From contig OZ251509.1 of assembly GCA_965242855.1 (NCBI GenBank), positions 3,038,001 to 3,102,000 on the forward strand: a stretch of DNA of 64,000 bases, given 5' to 3'. This DNA comes from WTGU01 sp965242855. GTDB taxonomy: Bacteria > Pseudomonadota > Alphaproteobacteria > UBA828. A model generated the notes under the pieces. The model was not told the origin of the DNA and did not search any database. It saw only the letters and a program-made list of their open reading frames with translations. Below, in pieces: positions 33,463-41,639 of the stretch. The translations under genes were made by a program, and so were the position numbers. Within the stretch, counting starts at the first letter, position 1; each line of letters starts with the position of its first letter.

Positions 33463-34134
33463 TCACTGGACGCGCTGCGGCGGCCGGCCCGGCGCGTGAA
33501 CCGCCATCCGCAGCAGCGCCTCGATCATGCGGACCCGCTCGGCTTCGCCCCGGCATTCCAGCAGCGCCTGCTTCTCGTTCGGCGCGAAGGGGCAGGCCAT
33601 TGCCAAGCCGGTGATCAACGCCTCGTCGCCGGCCCGGTCGATGGCGTCCCAGTTCACGGTGAGTCCGTGGCGCTCGAAATAGGACTTGAGCGCGGGAACG
33701 AGCCGCTCGCGATCGACCGCGAGGGGCGGGGGCGCCGCTTCCGGCAGGTCGCCGGCGAAGCGGCGGTAGTCGGCGCGGACGCGCCGATAGAGCAGGCCCT
33801 CCGGTTCGCGCTCGTCCGCGATCTCGAACCGGCACACCCCGGCCAGGGTGATCAGGAAGCGGTTGTCGGGCGTCTCCGAAAACGAGACGATCCGCCCGAG
33901 GCAACCGGTCGGATAGACCTCGGGCGCGGCAAGGGCGGCCTGCGGATCGGTGGGTTGCACCATGCCGATCATCCGGTGCGACCCCATCGCGTCCTGGACC
34001 ATCTGGAGATAGCGCTTCTCGAAAATGTTGAGCGGCAACCGCCCGCGCGGCAGGAGCAGCACCCCCGGCAGCGGGAAGATCGGGACGACGGGCGGCAGGT
34101 CGCGGACGTCGTCCGGGCCGGCGGCTTCGCCCAT
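33463..34134 (-). CDS. LON substrate-binding (N-terminal) domain protein
   Basis: This 223-residue protein is the N-terminal LON domain alone: VVPIFPLPGVLLLPRGRLPLNIFEKRYLQMV, GCLGRIVSF and an EIADEREPEGLLYRRVRADY block, with no AAA ATPase or protease part. Stand-alone LON-domain proteins are common in alphaproteobacteria next to a thioredoxin-like gene, as here; they may be substrate adaptors. ATG at 34134 lies 8 bases after the stop of that thioredoxin gene. Confidence 0.9.
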   Translation of the reverse strand: MGEAAGPDDVRDLPPVVPIFPLPGVLLLPRGRLPLNIFEKRYLQMVQDAMGSHRMIGMVQPTDPQAALAAPEVYPTGCLGRIVSFSETPDNRFLITLAGVCRFEIADEREPEGLLYRRVRADYRRFAGDLPEAAPPPLAVDRERLVPALKSYFERHGLTVNWDAIDRAGDEALITGLAMACPFAPNEKQALLECRGEAERVRMIEALLRMAVHAPGRPPQRVQ

Positions 34135-34142
34135 GCCGCGCC

Positions 34143-35048
34143 TCAGGCGAACAGGATCGCCGACAGCTTGCGCCGGCCCGCGACCGTCAGCGGGTCGGCA
34201 TGGCCGAGGGCCTCGAAGAGCTTGACGAGCTGCTGGCGCGCCGCCTGGTCGTTCCAGTTCCTGTCGCGGCGGACGATCTCGACCAATTCGTCGATGGCCT
34301 GCTCGTTGCGCCCGGCTCCGTAATGGGCCATGGCGAGGTCGAAGCGGGCCTGGTGGTCGTTCGGCTCCCCGGCGAGTCGCGCCTGGAGGGCACCCGCGTC
34401 GCCCGCGGCCTCGCCCGCCTGTTCGGCGAGGGCGAGCGCGGAGACGGCGCTTTCGACGCGGGAATCCTTCAGCGCCTCGTCGTCGAGCCCGTCGGCCATT
34501 TCGCGGGCCGTGTCCAGTTCGCCGGCGGCGACGTGGCAGCGCAGGAGCCCGGCGATGGCCGCCTTCTCGCCCGGCGCCTGGCGCAGAATCTGGCCGTAGA
34601 TGTTGGACGCGGCGACGGGGTCGCCCTCCTCCAGGGCGCGATCGGCCTGTTCCAGCGCCTGTTCGACCGGCGACGGGCCGATGGGGCCGGTCAGCCGTTC
34701 CACGAAGCGCTTGATCTGGCTTTCCGGCTGGGCGCCGATGAAGCCGTCCACGGGCTGGCCCCGGTGGAACGCGAACACCGCCGGGATCGACTGGATGCGG
34801 AGCTGCTGCGCGATCTCCGGGTTCTGGTCGATATCGACCTTGACCAGCTTCACCTTGCCGTCGGCGGCCGCGACGGTCTTCTCCAGGATGGGCGCGAGCT
34901 GCTTGCAGGGGCCGCACCAGGGCGCCCAGAAATCGACGATCACGGGCGTGGCGTTGGACGCCTCGATCACGTCGGCGGCGAAGGTCTGGGTCGTGGCTTC
35001 CTTCACGGGCGGCGCGGCACCCGCCCCCTGGCCGATGATGTGCTCCAT
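34143..35048 (-). CDS. cnoX: Thioredoxin-TPR chaperedoxin (CnoX/YbbN family)
   Basis: This 301-residue protein has an N-terminal thioredoxin domain with active site WAPWCGPCK (about residues 41-49) and a C-terminal half of TPR-like helices (VEQALEQADRALEEGDPVAASNIYGQIL and following). This is the CnoX/YbbN layout, a holdase that guards substrates against oxidative damage and hands them to GroEL. The intact CxxC suggests real redox activity, unlike the E. coli protein, which has lost one Cys. The start is the ATG before EHIIGQGAGAAPP. Its promoter must lie close to the C20 tract shared with the divergent lipoprotein gene. Confidence 0.9.
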   Translation of the reverse strand: MEHIIGQGAGAAPPVKEATTQTFAADVIEASNATPVIVDFWAPWCGPCKQLAPILEKTVAAADGKVKLVKVDIDQNPEIAQQLRIQSIPAVFAFHRGQPVDGFIGAQPESQIKRFVERLTGPIGPSPVEQALEQADRALEEGDPVAASNIYGQILRQAPGEKAAIAGLLRCHVAAGELDTAREMADGLDDEALKDSRVESAVSALALAEQAGEAAGDAGALQARLAGEPNDHQARFDLAMAHYGAGRNEQAIDELVEIVRRDRNWNDQAARQQLVKLFEALGHADPLTVAGRRKLSAILFA

Positions 35049-35143
35049 CCCCCATGCTCCCGCCTGCGAACGGTCCCCCTGAATGGCAGCTTGCGCCCGC
35101 CCTTGCAAGCCCGCCCGGCGCGAACGGTTTGCAAAATAATTTG

Positions 35144-35163
35144 CCCCCCCCCCCCCCCCCCCC
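35144..35163 (+). repeat. Homopolymeric C tract (20 C) between divergent genes
   Basis: Twenty consecutive C residues lie in the 156-base gap between cnoX (minus) and a surface lipoprotein gene (plus), ending 41 bases before the lipoprotein start. An AT-rich segment directly upstream (35131-35142) may hold a -10 element. Runs this long slip during replication and are used as phase-variation switches by several pathogens. It is also a spot where an assembly could be wrong. Confidence 0.85.
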
Positions 35164-35204
35164 GCGGTAGAAGGCCGCTCCCTTTCGGGCTGGAGGAGGA
35201 ATCG

Positions 35205-37544
35205 ATGCGTTCCAAAGTAGCGATGATCGTTGCGTGTGGTGCGGTGCTGGCGCTCGGGGCCTGCGAGCGGAGCGCCGTGATCGGCGACACCGCCGCGCTC
35301 GAAAGGGAGCTCGCAACGGCCCAGACCGCGCGCGAAGCCGCCGAAGCCGCGCTCGGGCGGGCGCAGAATGCGTTGGCCGATGCCCAGCGCGTGCTGGACG
35401 CGGCAACGCCGGGCGATCAGCAGGCGGCGCAGGAGAGGGTGCGGGAGGTTCTCCAGACCGCCGAGGAAAACGTGAAGACGGCGGCGGATGGCGTCGCGGC
35501 GGCGATCGAGACGGCCGCGCCCGACCAGCGAGCCGGGCTGGAGGCGACCGAGAAGGCGCTGGCCTCGACCCGGACAGCGCTCGCGTCGGTGCGGGCGCTG
35601 TTCCCCGAATCGGCCCGAACGGACATGCACACCCCGCTGGCCAGGGCGCGGACGGCCCTGGCCCAGGCCCGGACGGATCTGGCGGCCGCGGACAGGGCGC
35701 TCGAGGCGACGCCGAACCGGGCCGCCCAGGACGCGCTGACGGAGGCGCGGAACGCGATCACCACCGCGCAGCTCTCGCTGCTCCCCCGCATCGAGCAGGA
35801 ACTGGACGCGGCCGAAAAGAATTCGGCGACCCGCGCCACGGAGCGCGACATCGCCCGGGCCGAGATCGCCCGCCTGACCCTCTCCTTCGGCAAGGACCTG
35901 GCGGCCGGTGGTCGCGAGGCATCGCGAGTCTCGCCGGCCGACGACGCCGCGGTCACCCTGACCCCGCGCCGTTCAGGCGTCACGTGGTCGGTCCAAACCG
36001 GCTTCGAGGCGACCTCCCCCTCATGGGGTGTCCGCACCCACTACACCATCGAGAACTACGGGACCGCGAGCGCCGACCGGCTGGCGATCGCGCAGGATCC
36101 GGTTCCCTACCGCGCCGACGGCGGGATGGTGATCCCCGGCGCGGGCGACGACCCGGCGGCGAACGAGTTCCCCGGGCGCGGCCAGGTCTTCCGCGGGATC
36201 GGCTACGACCACCGTGATTTCCAACTACCCCGCCAGGGGTCCTACGGCTCCACCTACGACGGGATCGCCGCGGGCGCCATCCCCCGCTTTGCTCCGCCCG
36301 CGGGACGCACCGGCCTGCGCGGCAATATGAGGGGCCACGCGATCTCCTCCTTCCAGTACCGCGAGGACGGCGGGCTGACCATGAAGTTCGGCGGCCTGCC
36401 GCCGGACCGGAAGCCCGACGACGCCCCCGAAGAGAGCAAGGGCAGCCTGATCTTCGGCGACCTGGAGGCGCTCACCGCCACGGGCCGCTACAATTGCGGG
36501 CCCGGCGACCCCGGCAGCGAGGCCTGCGACGAGGCCGGCACCCGGGACCTCACCGTCTCCTTCGGCGCCCCCTCCCGCGATCCGCTCGGCGACCCGGTCT
36601 ATCACTGGACCGTCGACGTCCCCGACCCCAGACTGACCATCGCCGCCGGCGCCACGGCCAGCCTGGACGAGGCGGAGCGCGCCGACCCCGACGGCACCAT
36701 AGGCCGATACCAGATGCTGCTCGCGAACCATGCCGGCGTGGACGACAAGGGCACGGAGGCCACGAGCGACGACAGCGAACGCTATCTCCGCTACGCCGCC
36801 TACGGCCTGTTCCAGTTCATCGACTACCAGCTCGCCAACGCCCGCCCCGGCCGTATGCAGACCTTCCATTACGGCTTCGATGCCTTCGGCACCCACAACC
36901 CGATTCCCGCGGCGACGGCCGACTCCATCGCCGCCACCTTGAAGGGGCGGACCATGGCCTGGCTGGCGACGTCCCACGCCGGCGGCGTGATCAACGGGCT
37001 GGACAGGATGCGCGCCAACGTCACCCTCCATGCCTGCATCGGCGGCGCCGGCTGCCAGGAGAGCGACTTCACCGCGCCCGCCGGCGCGGCCAAGCCCACG
37101 GGTGCCAACGCGCTCACCGGCGCCATCCACGACCTGGAAATCGAGATGCCCGGCGGCGCCTGGGGCGCCGGCAACACCGCCGCCCACGGAAGCGGCCACT
37201 ACGCCTTCGGCGGCGACGTTCTGCTGCGCGGCGCCATCGAGGCCAGCGGCGCCTTCGCGGGCACGGCGCGCCCGGACACCGCCCCATCCGACGGCCAGTG
37301 GTCCGAAGGCAGCAGGACCGACGGTCCGGACACCTACGGCTACACCAAACGCTTGCTGGGGGGCGACCGTGCGATGAGCGCCCATTGGGCGCATGGCGCG
37401 TTCGAGGGCGTCTTCTACGGCCCCGCCGACGCCCTGGAAGCCGCCGGCACCTGGTGGCTGCCCGCCGTGGGATCGGATGCGGGAGAAAGGGGCATCATGG
37501 GCATCATCGGCAGCTTCGGCGCCGTCTGCACCGACTGCGAATAG
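35205..37544 (+). CDS. Large surface lipoprotein with N-terminal coiled coil and C-terminal beta-rich domain
   Basis: This 779-residue protein has a lipoprotein signal, VLALGAC with Cys20 as the lipidation site. Residues ~25-210 are Ala/Glu/Arg-rich helical heptads (LERELATAQTAREAAEAALG type) likely to form a coiled coil. The rest is Gly/Asp/Thr-rich and beta-like, and ends with HWAHGAFEGVFYGP followed by ALEAAGTWWLP. That pattern resembles the end of transferrin-binding-protein-like barrels, where GxFYGP...AGTW recurs. ATG at 35205 follows GGAGGAGGA. The C20 tract upstream suggests variable expression. The ligand is unknown, and the TbpB resemblance is short and tentative. Confidence 0.72.
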   Translation: MRSKVAMIVACGAVLALGACERSAVIGDTAALERELATAQTAREAAEAALGRAQNALADAQRVLDAATPGDQQAAQERVREVLQTAEENVKTAADGVAAAIETAAPDQRAGLEATEKALASTRTALASVRALFPESARTDMHTPLARARTALAQARTDLAAADRALEATPNRAAQDALTEARNAITTAQLSLLPRIEQELDAAEKNSATRATERDIARAEIARLTLSFGKDLAAGGREASRVSPADDAAVTLTPRRSGVTWSVQTGFEATSPSWGVRTHYTIENYGTASADRLAIAQDPVPYRADGGMVIPGAGDDPAANEFPGRGQVFRGIGYDHRDFQLPRQGSYGSTYDGIAAGAIPRFAPPAGRTGLRGNMRGHAISSFQYREDGGLTMKFGGLPPDRKPDDAPEESKGSLIFGDLEALTATGRYNCGPGDPGSEACDEAGTRDLTVSFGAPSRDPLGDPVYHWTVDVPDPRLTIAAGATASLDEAERADPDGTIGRYQMLLANHAGVDDKGTEATSDDSERYLRYAAYGLFQFIDYQLANARPGRMQTFHYGFDAFGTHNPIPAATADSIAATLKGRTMAWLATSHAGGVINGLDRMRANVTLHACIGGAGCQESDFTAPAGAAKPTGANALTGAIHDLEIEMPGGAWGAGNTAAHGSGHYAFGGDVLLRGAIEASGAFAGTARPDTAPSDGQWSEGSRTDGPDTYGYTKRLLGGDRAMSAHWAHGAFEGVFYGPADALEAAGTWWLPAVGSDAGERGIMGIIGSFGAVCTDCE

Positions 37545-37569
37545 GCGCCGCGCCGAGCCTTGTCCGAAG

Positions 37570-37590
37570 GGCGGCGCTCTCCGCGCCGCC
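37570..37590 (+). terminator. Terminator hairpin after the lipoprotein gene
   Basis: GGCGGCGC (37570-37577) pairs perfectly with GCGCCGCC (37583-37590) around a 5-base loop, starting 25 bases past the stop. A pyrimidine-rich tail, TCTCTCCTCC, follows. Confidence 0.6.
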
Positions 37591-37718
37591 TCTCTCCTCC
37601 ATCGCCTTCGGGTCTTTGCGGATGCGCGAGCCCGGAGCCCGCGCATCTTGCAAGCGAAAGCGAACACCCTTGCGCGGAAGGAGGGCTTGCGCGACGATGG
37701 GGGCACGGGAAGGCGCGG

Positions 37719-37793
37719 GCGGGCGTAGCTCAGGGGTAGAGCACAACCTTGCCAAGGTTGGGGTCGTGGGTTCGAATCCCATCGCCCGCTCCA
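37719..37793 (+). tRNA. tRNA-Gly (anticodon GCC)
   Basis: A 75-base cloverleaf ends in an encoded CCA. The acceptor arms GCGGGCG and CGCCCGC pair fully. The D-arm contains TAGCTCAGGGGTAGAGC, the anticodon loop is TTGCCAA within an ACCTT/AAGGT stem (anticodon 37751-37753), and the T-arm has GGTTCGAATCC. GCC reads glycine codons GGC and GGU, the dominant ones in this GC-rich DNA. Confidence 0.97.
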
Positions 37794-37830
37794 TTCCCCC
37801 GGCCGGCGCGCGCGGAGAAAGCGAAAGCCA

Positions 37831-38202
37831 GTGCCCGCGTTCGTCGCCCATACCGGCGGTTGCCACTGCGGCGCGGTGCGGTTCCGCTGCGAGGCGCCGG
37901 CCGCGATCGAGGTGCTGGACTGCAACTGCTCGATCTGCCGGATGTCCGGCTACCTGCATCTGGTGGTGCCGAAGCGGCGCTTCGCCCTTCTCTCCGGCGC
38001 CGCCGGCCTGCGGCGCTACCGCTTCCACACCGCCACCGCCGAGCATCTGTTCTGCGCGGTCTGCGGCGTCAAATCCTTCTACGTGCCGCGCTCGGAGCCG
38101 GACTCCATCAGCGTCAACGCGCGCTGCCTCGACCCCGGCACCGTGACGGGGCGGACGGTGGTCCCGATCGACGGGGCGGGCGCGTTCTTCGCGGAGGATT
38201 GA
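37831..38202 (+). CDS. GFA (glutathione-dependent formaldehyde-activating-like) zinc protein
   Basis: This 123-residue protein has the GFA/DUF636 zinc pattern: GGCHCGAVRF, CNCSICRMSG and FCAVCGVKSFY, plus NARCLDPG near the end. Members include S-hydroxymethylglutathione synthase and many enzymes of unknown role. The start is GTG at 37831, 37 bases past the tRNA. A formaldehyde-related role would suit a genome with demethylating enzymes, but the family is broad. Confidence 0.88.
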   Translation: MPAFVAHTGGCHCGAVRFRCEAPAAIEVLDCNCSICRMSGYLHLVVPKRRFALLSGAAGLRRYRFHTATAEHLFCAVCGVKSFYVPRSEPDSISVNARCLDPGTVTGRTVVPIDGAGAFFAED

Positions 38203-38321
38203 CGCCCGGCGCGTTCCGACGGAAAGGCGCGCCGCCACCAGGTCGGCGGCGCGGCCCCTGTCAATCGCTATCGATCGCGCGCGCCGAGTGGCGCGCCGTT
38301 GATGTCCGCCGAAAATGCGCC

Positions 38322-39032
38322 ATGATCGAGACCGCCATGAGCGCGCGAAAGAAGATCCTGATCGTGGACGACGACGCGGCGCTGCGCAGCGCGCTGGCGG
38401 AGCAGCTGCATCTGCACGAGGAGTTCGCGGCGCGCGTAGCCGAAACCGGGCGGGCGGCGCTCGAGGCCGTCGGGGCCGAGCGTTTCGATCTCGTCCTGCT
38501 GGACGTGGGCCTCCCCGACCTCGACGGCCGCGAGGTCTGCAAGCTCATGCGCCGGCGCGGGGTGGACGTCCCCATCGTCATGCTGACGGGTGCCGACAGC
38601 GAGGCGGACGTCATCCTGGGCCTCGATTCCGGCGCCAACGACTACGTGGCCAAGCCGTTCCGCCTGGGGGCGCTGCTCGCGCGCATCCGCGCCCAGCTCC
38701 GCCAGCACGAGCGGAGCGAAGGCGCGGTCTTCGCCATCGGCCCCTATGTCTTCACGCCCGCGGCGAAGCTCCTGACCGGGCCGGACGGGAAGGACAGGAT
38801 ACGGCTGACGGAGAAGGAAGCCGCGGTCCTCAAATATCTCTACCGGGCGGGCGGGCGGGCGGTCGCCCGCGACGTCCTCCTGAACGAGGTCTGGGGCTAC
38901 AACGCCGGCGTTTCGACCCACACCCTGGAGACCCACATCTACCGTCTGCGCCAGAAGATCGAGGTCGACCCCTCCGACGCGCAGCTCCTGGTGACCGACA
39001 AGAACGACGGCGGCTACCGCCTGATCGCGTAG
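38322..39032 (+). CDS. OmpR-type response regulator
   Basis: This ~236-residue protein has a receiver domain (ILIVDDDAALRSALAEQL, phosphoacceptor Asp in LVLLDVGLPDLDG, Thr in IVMLTGADSE, Lys in YVAKPFRLGAL) and a C-terminal winged helix (RLTEKEAAVLKYLYRAGG ... TLETHIYRLRQKIE). No histidine kinase gene is adjacent, so its partner is elsewhere. ATG at 38322 gives MIETAMSARK; ATG at 38337 is equally possible. Confidence 0.93.
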   Translation: MIETAMSARKKILIVDDDAALRSALAEQLHLHEEFAARVAETGRAALEAVGAERFDLVLLDVGLPDLDGREVCKLMRRRGVDVPIVMLTGADSEADVILGLDSGANDYVAKPFRLGALLARIRAQLRQHERSEGAVFAIGPYVFTPAAKLLTGPDGKDRIRLTEKEAAVLKYLYRAGGRAVARDVLLNEVWGYNAGVSTHTLETHIYRLRQKIEVDPSDAQLLVTDKNDGGYRLIA

Positions 39033-39114
39033 CCCGGCGTCGCCGCCGCGGCGTTGAGGCGGCGGCGGGGAGCGATTAGGCTGGCGGCGTTGCTTCGGCG
39101 GGGAGCCTCGGGGC

Positions 39115-39948
39115 GTGGCGCGGAGCGCGGATTTCTGGGTGCGGTTCTGGGGCGTGCGCGGCAGCATTCCCTGCCCCGGCGCGGCGACCGCGCGCTACGG
39201 CGGCAACACCGCGTGCATCGAGATGCGCTGCGGCGAACGGCGGCTCGTCTTCGACGCCGGCACCGGATTCTACCAGCTCGGCAGGAGCCTGGCAGGGCAG
39301 GGCCCGTTCGACGCGGACCTGTTCCTGACCCACTCCCACTACGACCACGTCTGGGGCTGGCCCCATTTCGGCCCGGCCACGGAGCCGGCCACCCGGCTGC
39401 GCGTGCGCGCCGGCCATCTGGGCGGCGCGGCGGCGCTGGAGGCGCTCATGACGGGCCTCCTCGACGACCCGCTCACCCCGCTCAACCGCCGCACCCTGCG
39501 CGCCCGGATCGACTTCGCGGATTTCCGGATCGGCAGCCGCCTCTCGATCGGCGACGGCATCACGCTCCGCACCGGCCCCCTCAACCATCCCAACGGAGCG
39601 TCCGGTTACCGCGTCGAATTCGGCGGCCGGGCCGTCTGCTATCTGACCGACCACGAGCACGGGCCGGAGGGCCCGTCGCCCGTCCTTCTTGGTCTGGCGG
39701 ACGGCGCCGACGTCGTGATCTACGATTCCACCTACACGGACGAGGAGTTCCCCCGCCACGTCGGCTGGGGACACTCGACGTGGCAGGAGGGCGTGCGCCT
39801 GTGCGAGGCCGCGAAGGCGGGCACCTGTGTGGTGTTCCACCACGATCCGGCCCACGACGATCGCTTCATGGACGGGGTCGCGGCCCGGGCGGAGGCGCTG
39901 CGGCCGGGCACCGTGGTCGCGCGCGAAGGGCTGGTCCTCCGCCCTTGA
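39115..39948 (+). CDS. MBL-fold metallo-hydrolase
   Basis: This 277-residue metallo-beta-lactamase-fold protein has the metal motif LTHSHYDHVWG (HxHxDH form), GSIPCPG at the N-terminus, a second His-containing motif in CYLTDHEHG, and FHHDPAHDD near the end. The N-terminal RFWGVRGSIPCPGA resembles cyclic-phosphate phosphodiesterases (PhnP/CpdA-like) and related uncharacterised proteins in proteobacteria. Start is GTG at 39115. The substrate is unknown. Confidence 0.85.
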   Translation: MARSADFWVRFWGVRGSIPCPGAATARYGGNTACIEMRCGERRLVFDAGTGFYQLGRSLAGQGPFDADLFLTHSHYDHVWGWPHFGPATEPATRLRVRAGHLGGAAALEALMTGLLDDPLTPLNRRTLRARIDFADFRIGSRLSIGDGITLRTGPLNHPNGASGYRVEFGGRAVCYLTDHEHGPEGPSPVLLGLADGADVVIYDSTYTDEEFPRHVGWGHSTWQEGVRLCEAAKAGTCVVFHHDPAHDDRFMDGVAARAEALRPGTVVAREGLVLRP

Positions 39949-40868
39949 GGACCTCCGCCCGCGCGCTCCTGGCCCTGTCGACGGCGTTGGGCCTCGGCCG
40001 CCGGGGCTTCTTCATCCCCTGCCGCTACGCTCGGGAGCTCCCCGCGCCGGGCGAGCGCCCGCCCTACGGCGCGCTCGCGGCCGTCCTCGACCGGCACCGG
40101 GCGGATTTCTCCGGCGTGCTCGCCGAAATCGAGCGCTGCGCCGGCGCCTTGCGCGCGATCGGCGAGGAGGCGCCGCCGCCGGCCCCGCGCTGGCGGCAGG
40201 ACTGGTTCCCCGGCCTCGACGCGGCCGCGGCCTACACGCTGATCCGCGCGCGGCAGCCGCGCAGGATCGTCGAGGTCGGCGCCGGGCATTCGACCCGCTT
40301 CGCCGCGCGCGCCGTCGCCGACGGGGGCTTCCCCTGCCGCATCGTGGCCATCGATCCGGCGCCCCGCGCGGCGCTCGACGGGCTGGCGGCGGTGACGCTC
40401 GTGCGCGCGCCGGTGCACCGGGCCGGGGCCGCGCCCTTCGACGCCCTGGAGGCCGGCGACGTGCTGTTCGTCGATTCGAGCCACGTCCTCATGCCCGGCA
40501 CCGACGTGGACTTCCTGCTCAACCGGGTGCTGCCGCGCCTGCCGCCCGCCGTCCTCGTGCACTTCCACGACGTCTTCCTGCCGGACGACTATCCGGCGCG
40601 CTGGGCGTGGCGCGGCTACAACGAGCAGCTCGCGGTCGCCGCCCTGCTGACCGGCGGCGGCTACGCGCCGGTCTTCGCCAGCCACTACGTCGCGACGCGG
40701 ATGCGCGACTCCCTGCGCGGCTCGGCGGCGGCTTCCCTGCCGCGCCCCGAGGGGGCGATCGAATCCTCGCTCTGGCTCCGGAAGCTTCAGGGCGGGATGC
40801 GCGGGCCGGGAGACCCGCGCGCCAGAATCAAGGAGAGGGGCGGGGCTGTTCGGCGAGGAAGCGCTTGA
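39945..40868 (+). CDS. Class I SAM-dependent methyltransferase
   Basis: This ~307-residue reading has the SAM-binding motif RRIVEVGAGHSTRFAARAV and a downstream VLFVDSSHVLMPGTDVDFLL plus VLVHFHDVFLPDDYP, as in the Methyltransf_24 group. The likely start is TTG at 39945, overlapping the preceding stop as TTGA; no ATG or GTG is available before the conserved part. The 3' end overlaps the convergent hydrolase gene by 41 bases. The target is unknown. Confidence 0.78.
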   Translation: MRTSARALLALSTALGLGRRGFFIPCRYARELPAPGERPPYGALAAVLDRHRADFSGVLAEIERCAGALRAIGEEAPPPAPRWRQDWFPGLDAAAAYTLIRARQPRRIVEVGAGHSTRFAARAVADGGFPCRIVAIDPAPRAALDGLAAVTLVRAPVHRAGAAPFDALEAGDVLFVDSSHVLMPGTDVDFLLNRVLPRLPPAVLVHFHDVFLPDDYPARWAWRGYNEQLAVAALLTGGGYAPVFASHYVATRMRDSLRGSAAASLPRPEGAIESSLWLRKLQGGMRGPGDPRARIKERGGAVRRGSA

Positions 40869-41637
40869 GGGCGTCGAGGGTTTCGTCCGGGGCTTCGTCC
40901 TGCATGATGTGGCCGGCTTCGGGGATGACGACGGCGGTCGCATCCGCCATGAGATCGGCCAGGGCGAGGCCGCGCCGCGCCGGGGTCATGGCGTCGCGGG
41001 CGCCGATCACCAGCAGCGCCGGGCAGGCGACGGCCGCCGCCGCCGCCGCGCCGTCATAGGCGTTCGTCGCCGCCAGATCGGCATGCAGGACGCCCGGGGC
41101 CGCGCGTTCGAGGGTGCGCAGGCCGCCGCCCGTCATCCAGATGCCGGGCATCCGATGGCCGCCGTAGCGCGCCCGCCGCCCGTACCCCCAGGCGGTCAGC
41201 AGTTCGAGTGCGCGGCGGTCGCCGGCAGCCGCGCCGTCGAGCAGCACGCGGTTGACCGGGATCGCCGCCGCGGCGCCGAGAAGCGCGACCTTGCGAACGG
41301 CGCCGCCGTGGCGGGCGGCGGCGTCGAGGACGACCAGCGCGCCCATGCTGTGGCCGACCAGCGCGGCCTCCCGGACTCCCGCCGCCGCCAGGAAGGCGAC
41401 CAGCCAGTCCGCCATGGCCGGGATGGACGCGAGAGGCGGGCCGTCCGAGCGGCCGTGGCCCGGCAGATCGACCGCCAGCACGCTGCCGCCGTGCCAGGCG
41501 AAATAGCGCGTCTGGAGCTTCCATGCCGTGCGGTCGAAGGCAGCGCCGTGCACGAAGACGGTCACGGGCAGGCGCGGATCGAACGGCCGGCCGCCGGTGG
41601 CGGCGAAGGCGCGCGCGCGCCCGACCCGCAACTCCAC
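40828..41637 (-). CDS. Alpha/beta hydrolase
   Basis: This 269-residue protein has the alpha/beta hydrolase fold: VTVFVHGAAFDRTAW (oxyanion region), the nucleophile elbow LVGHSMGALV, the acid in LVIGARDAMTP and the catalytic His in IPEAGHIMQDE. The GTG start at 41637 lies two bases after the metY stop, so the two are co-transcribed. It could be an acyl or lactone esterase; metY neighbours often include homoserine acyltransferases of the same fold, but this one lacks their longer architecture. Confidence 0.87.
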   Translation of the reverse strand: MELRVGRARAFAATGGRPFDPRLPVTVFVHGAAFDRTAWKLQTRYFAWHGGSVLAVDLPGHGRSDGPPLASIPAMADWLVAFLAAAGVREAALVGHSMGALVVLDAAARHGGAVRKVALLGAAAAIPVNRVLLDGAAAGDRRALELLTAWGYGRRARYGGHRMPGIWMTGGGLRTLERAAPGVLHADLAATNAYDGAAAAAAVACPALLVIGARDAMTPARRGLALADLMADATAVVIPEAGHIMQDEAPDETLDALKRFLAEQPRPSP

Positions 41638-41639
41638 GC

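Noticed and set aside
40828..40868. Annotation error from overlapping gene ends
   Set aside because: The 41-base tail-to-tail overlap between the methyltransferase and hydrolase is consistent with both frames being intact.
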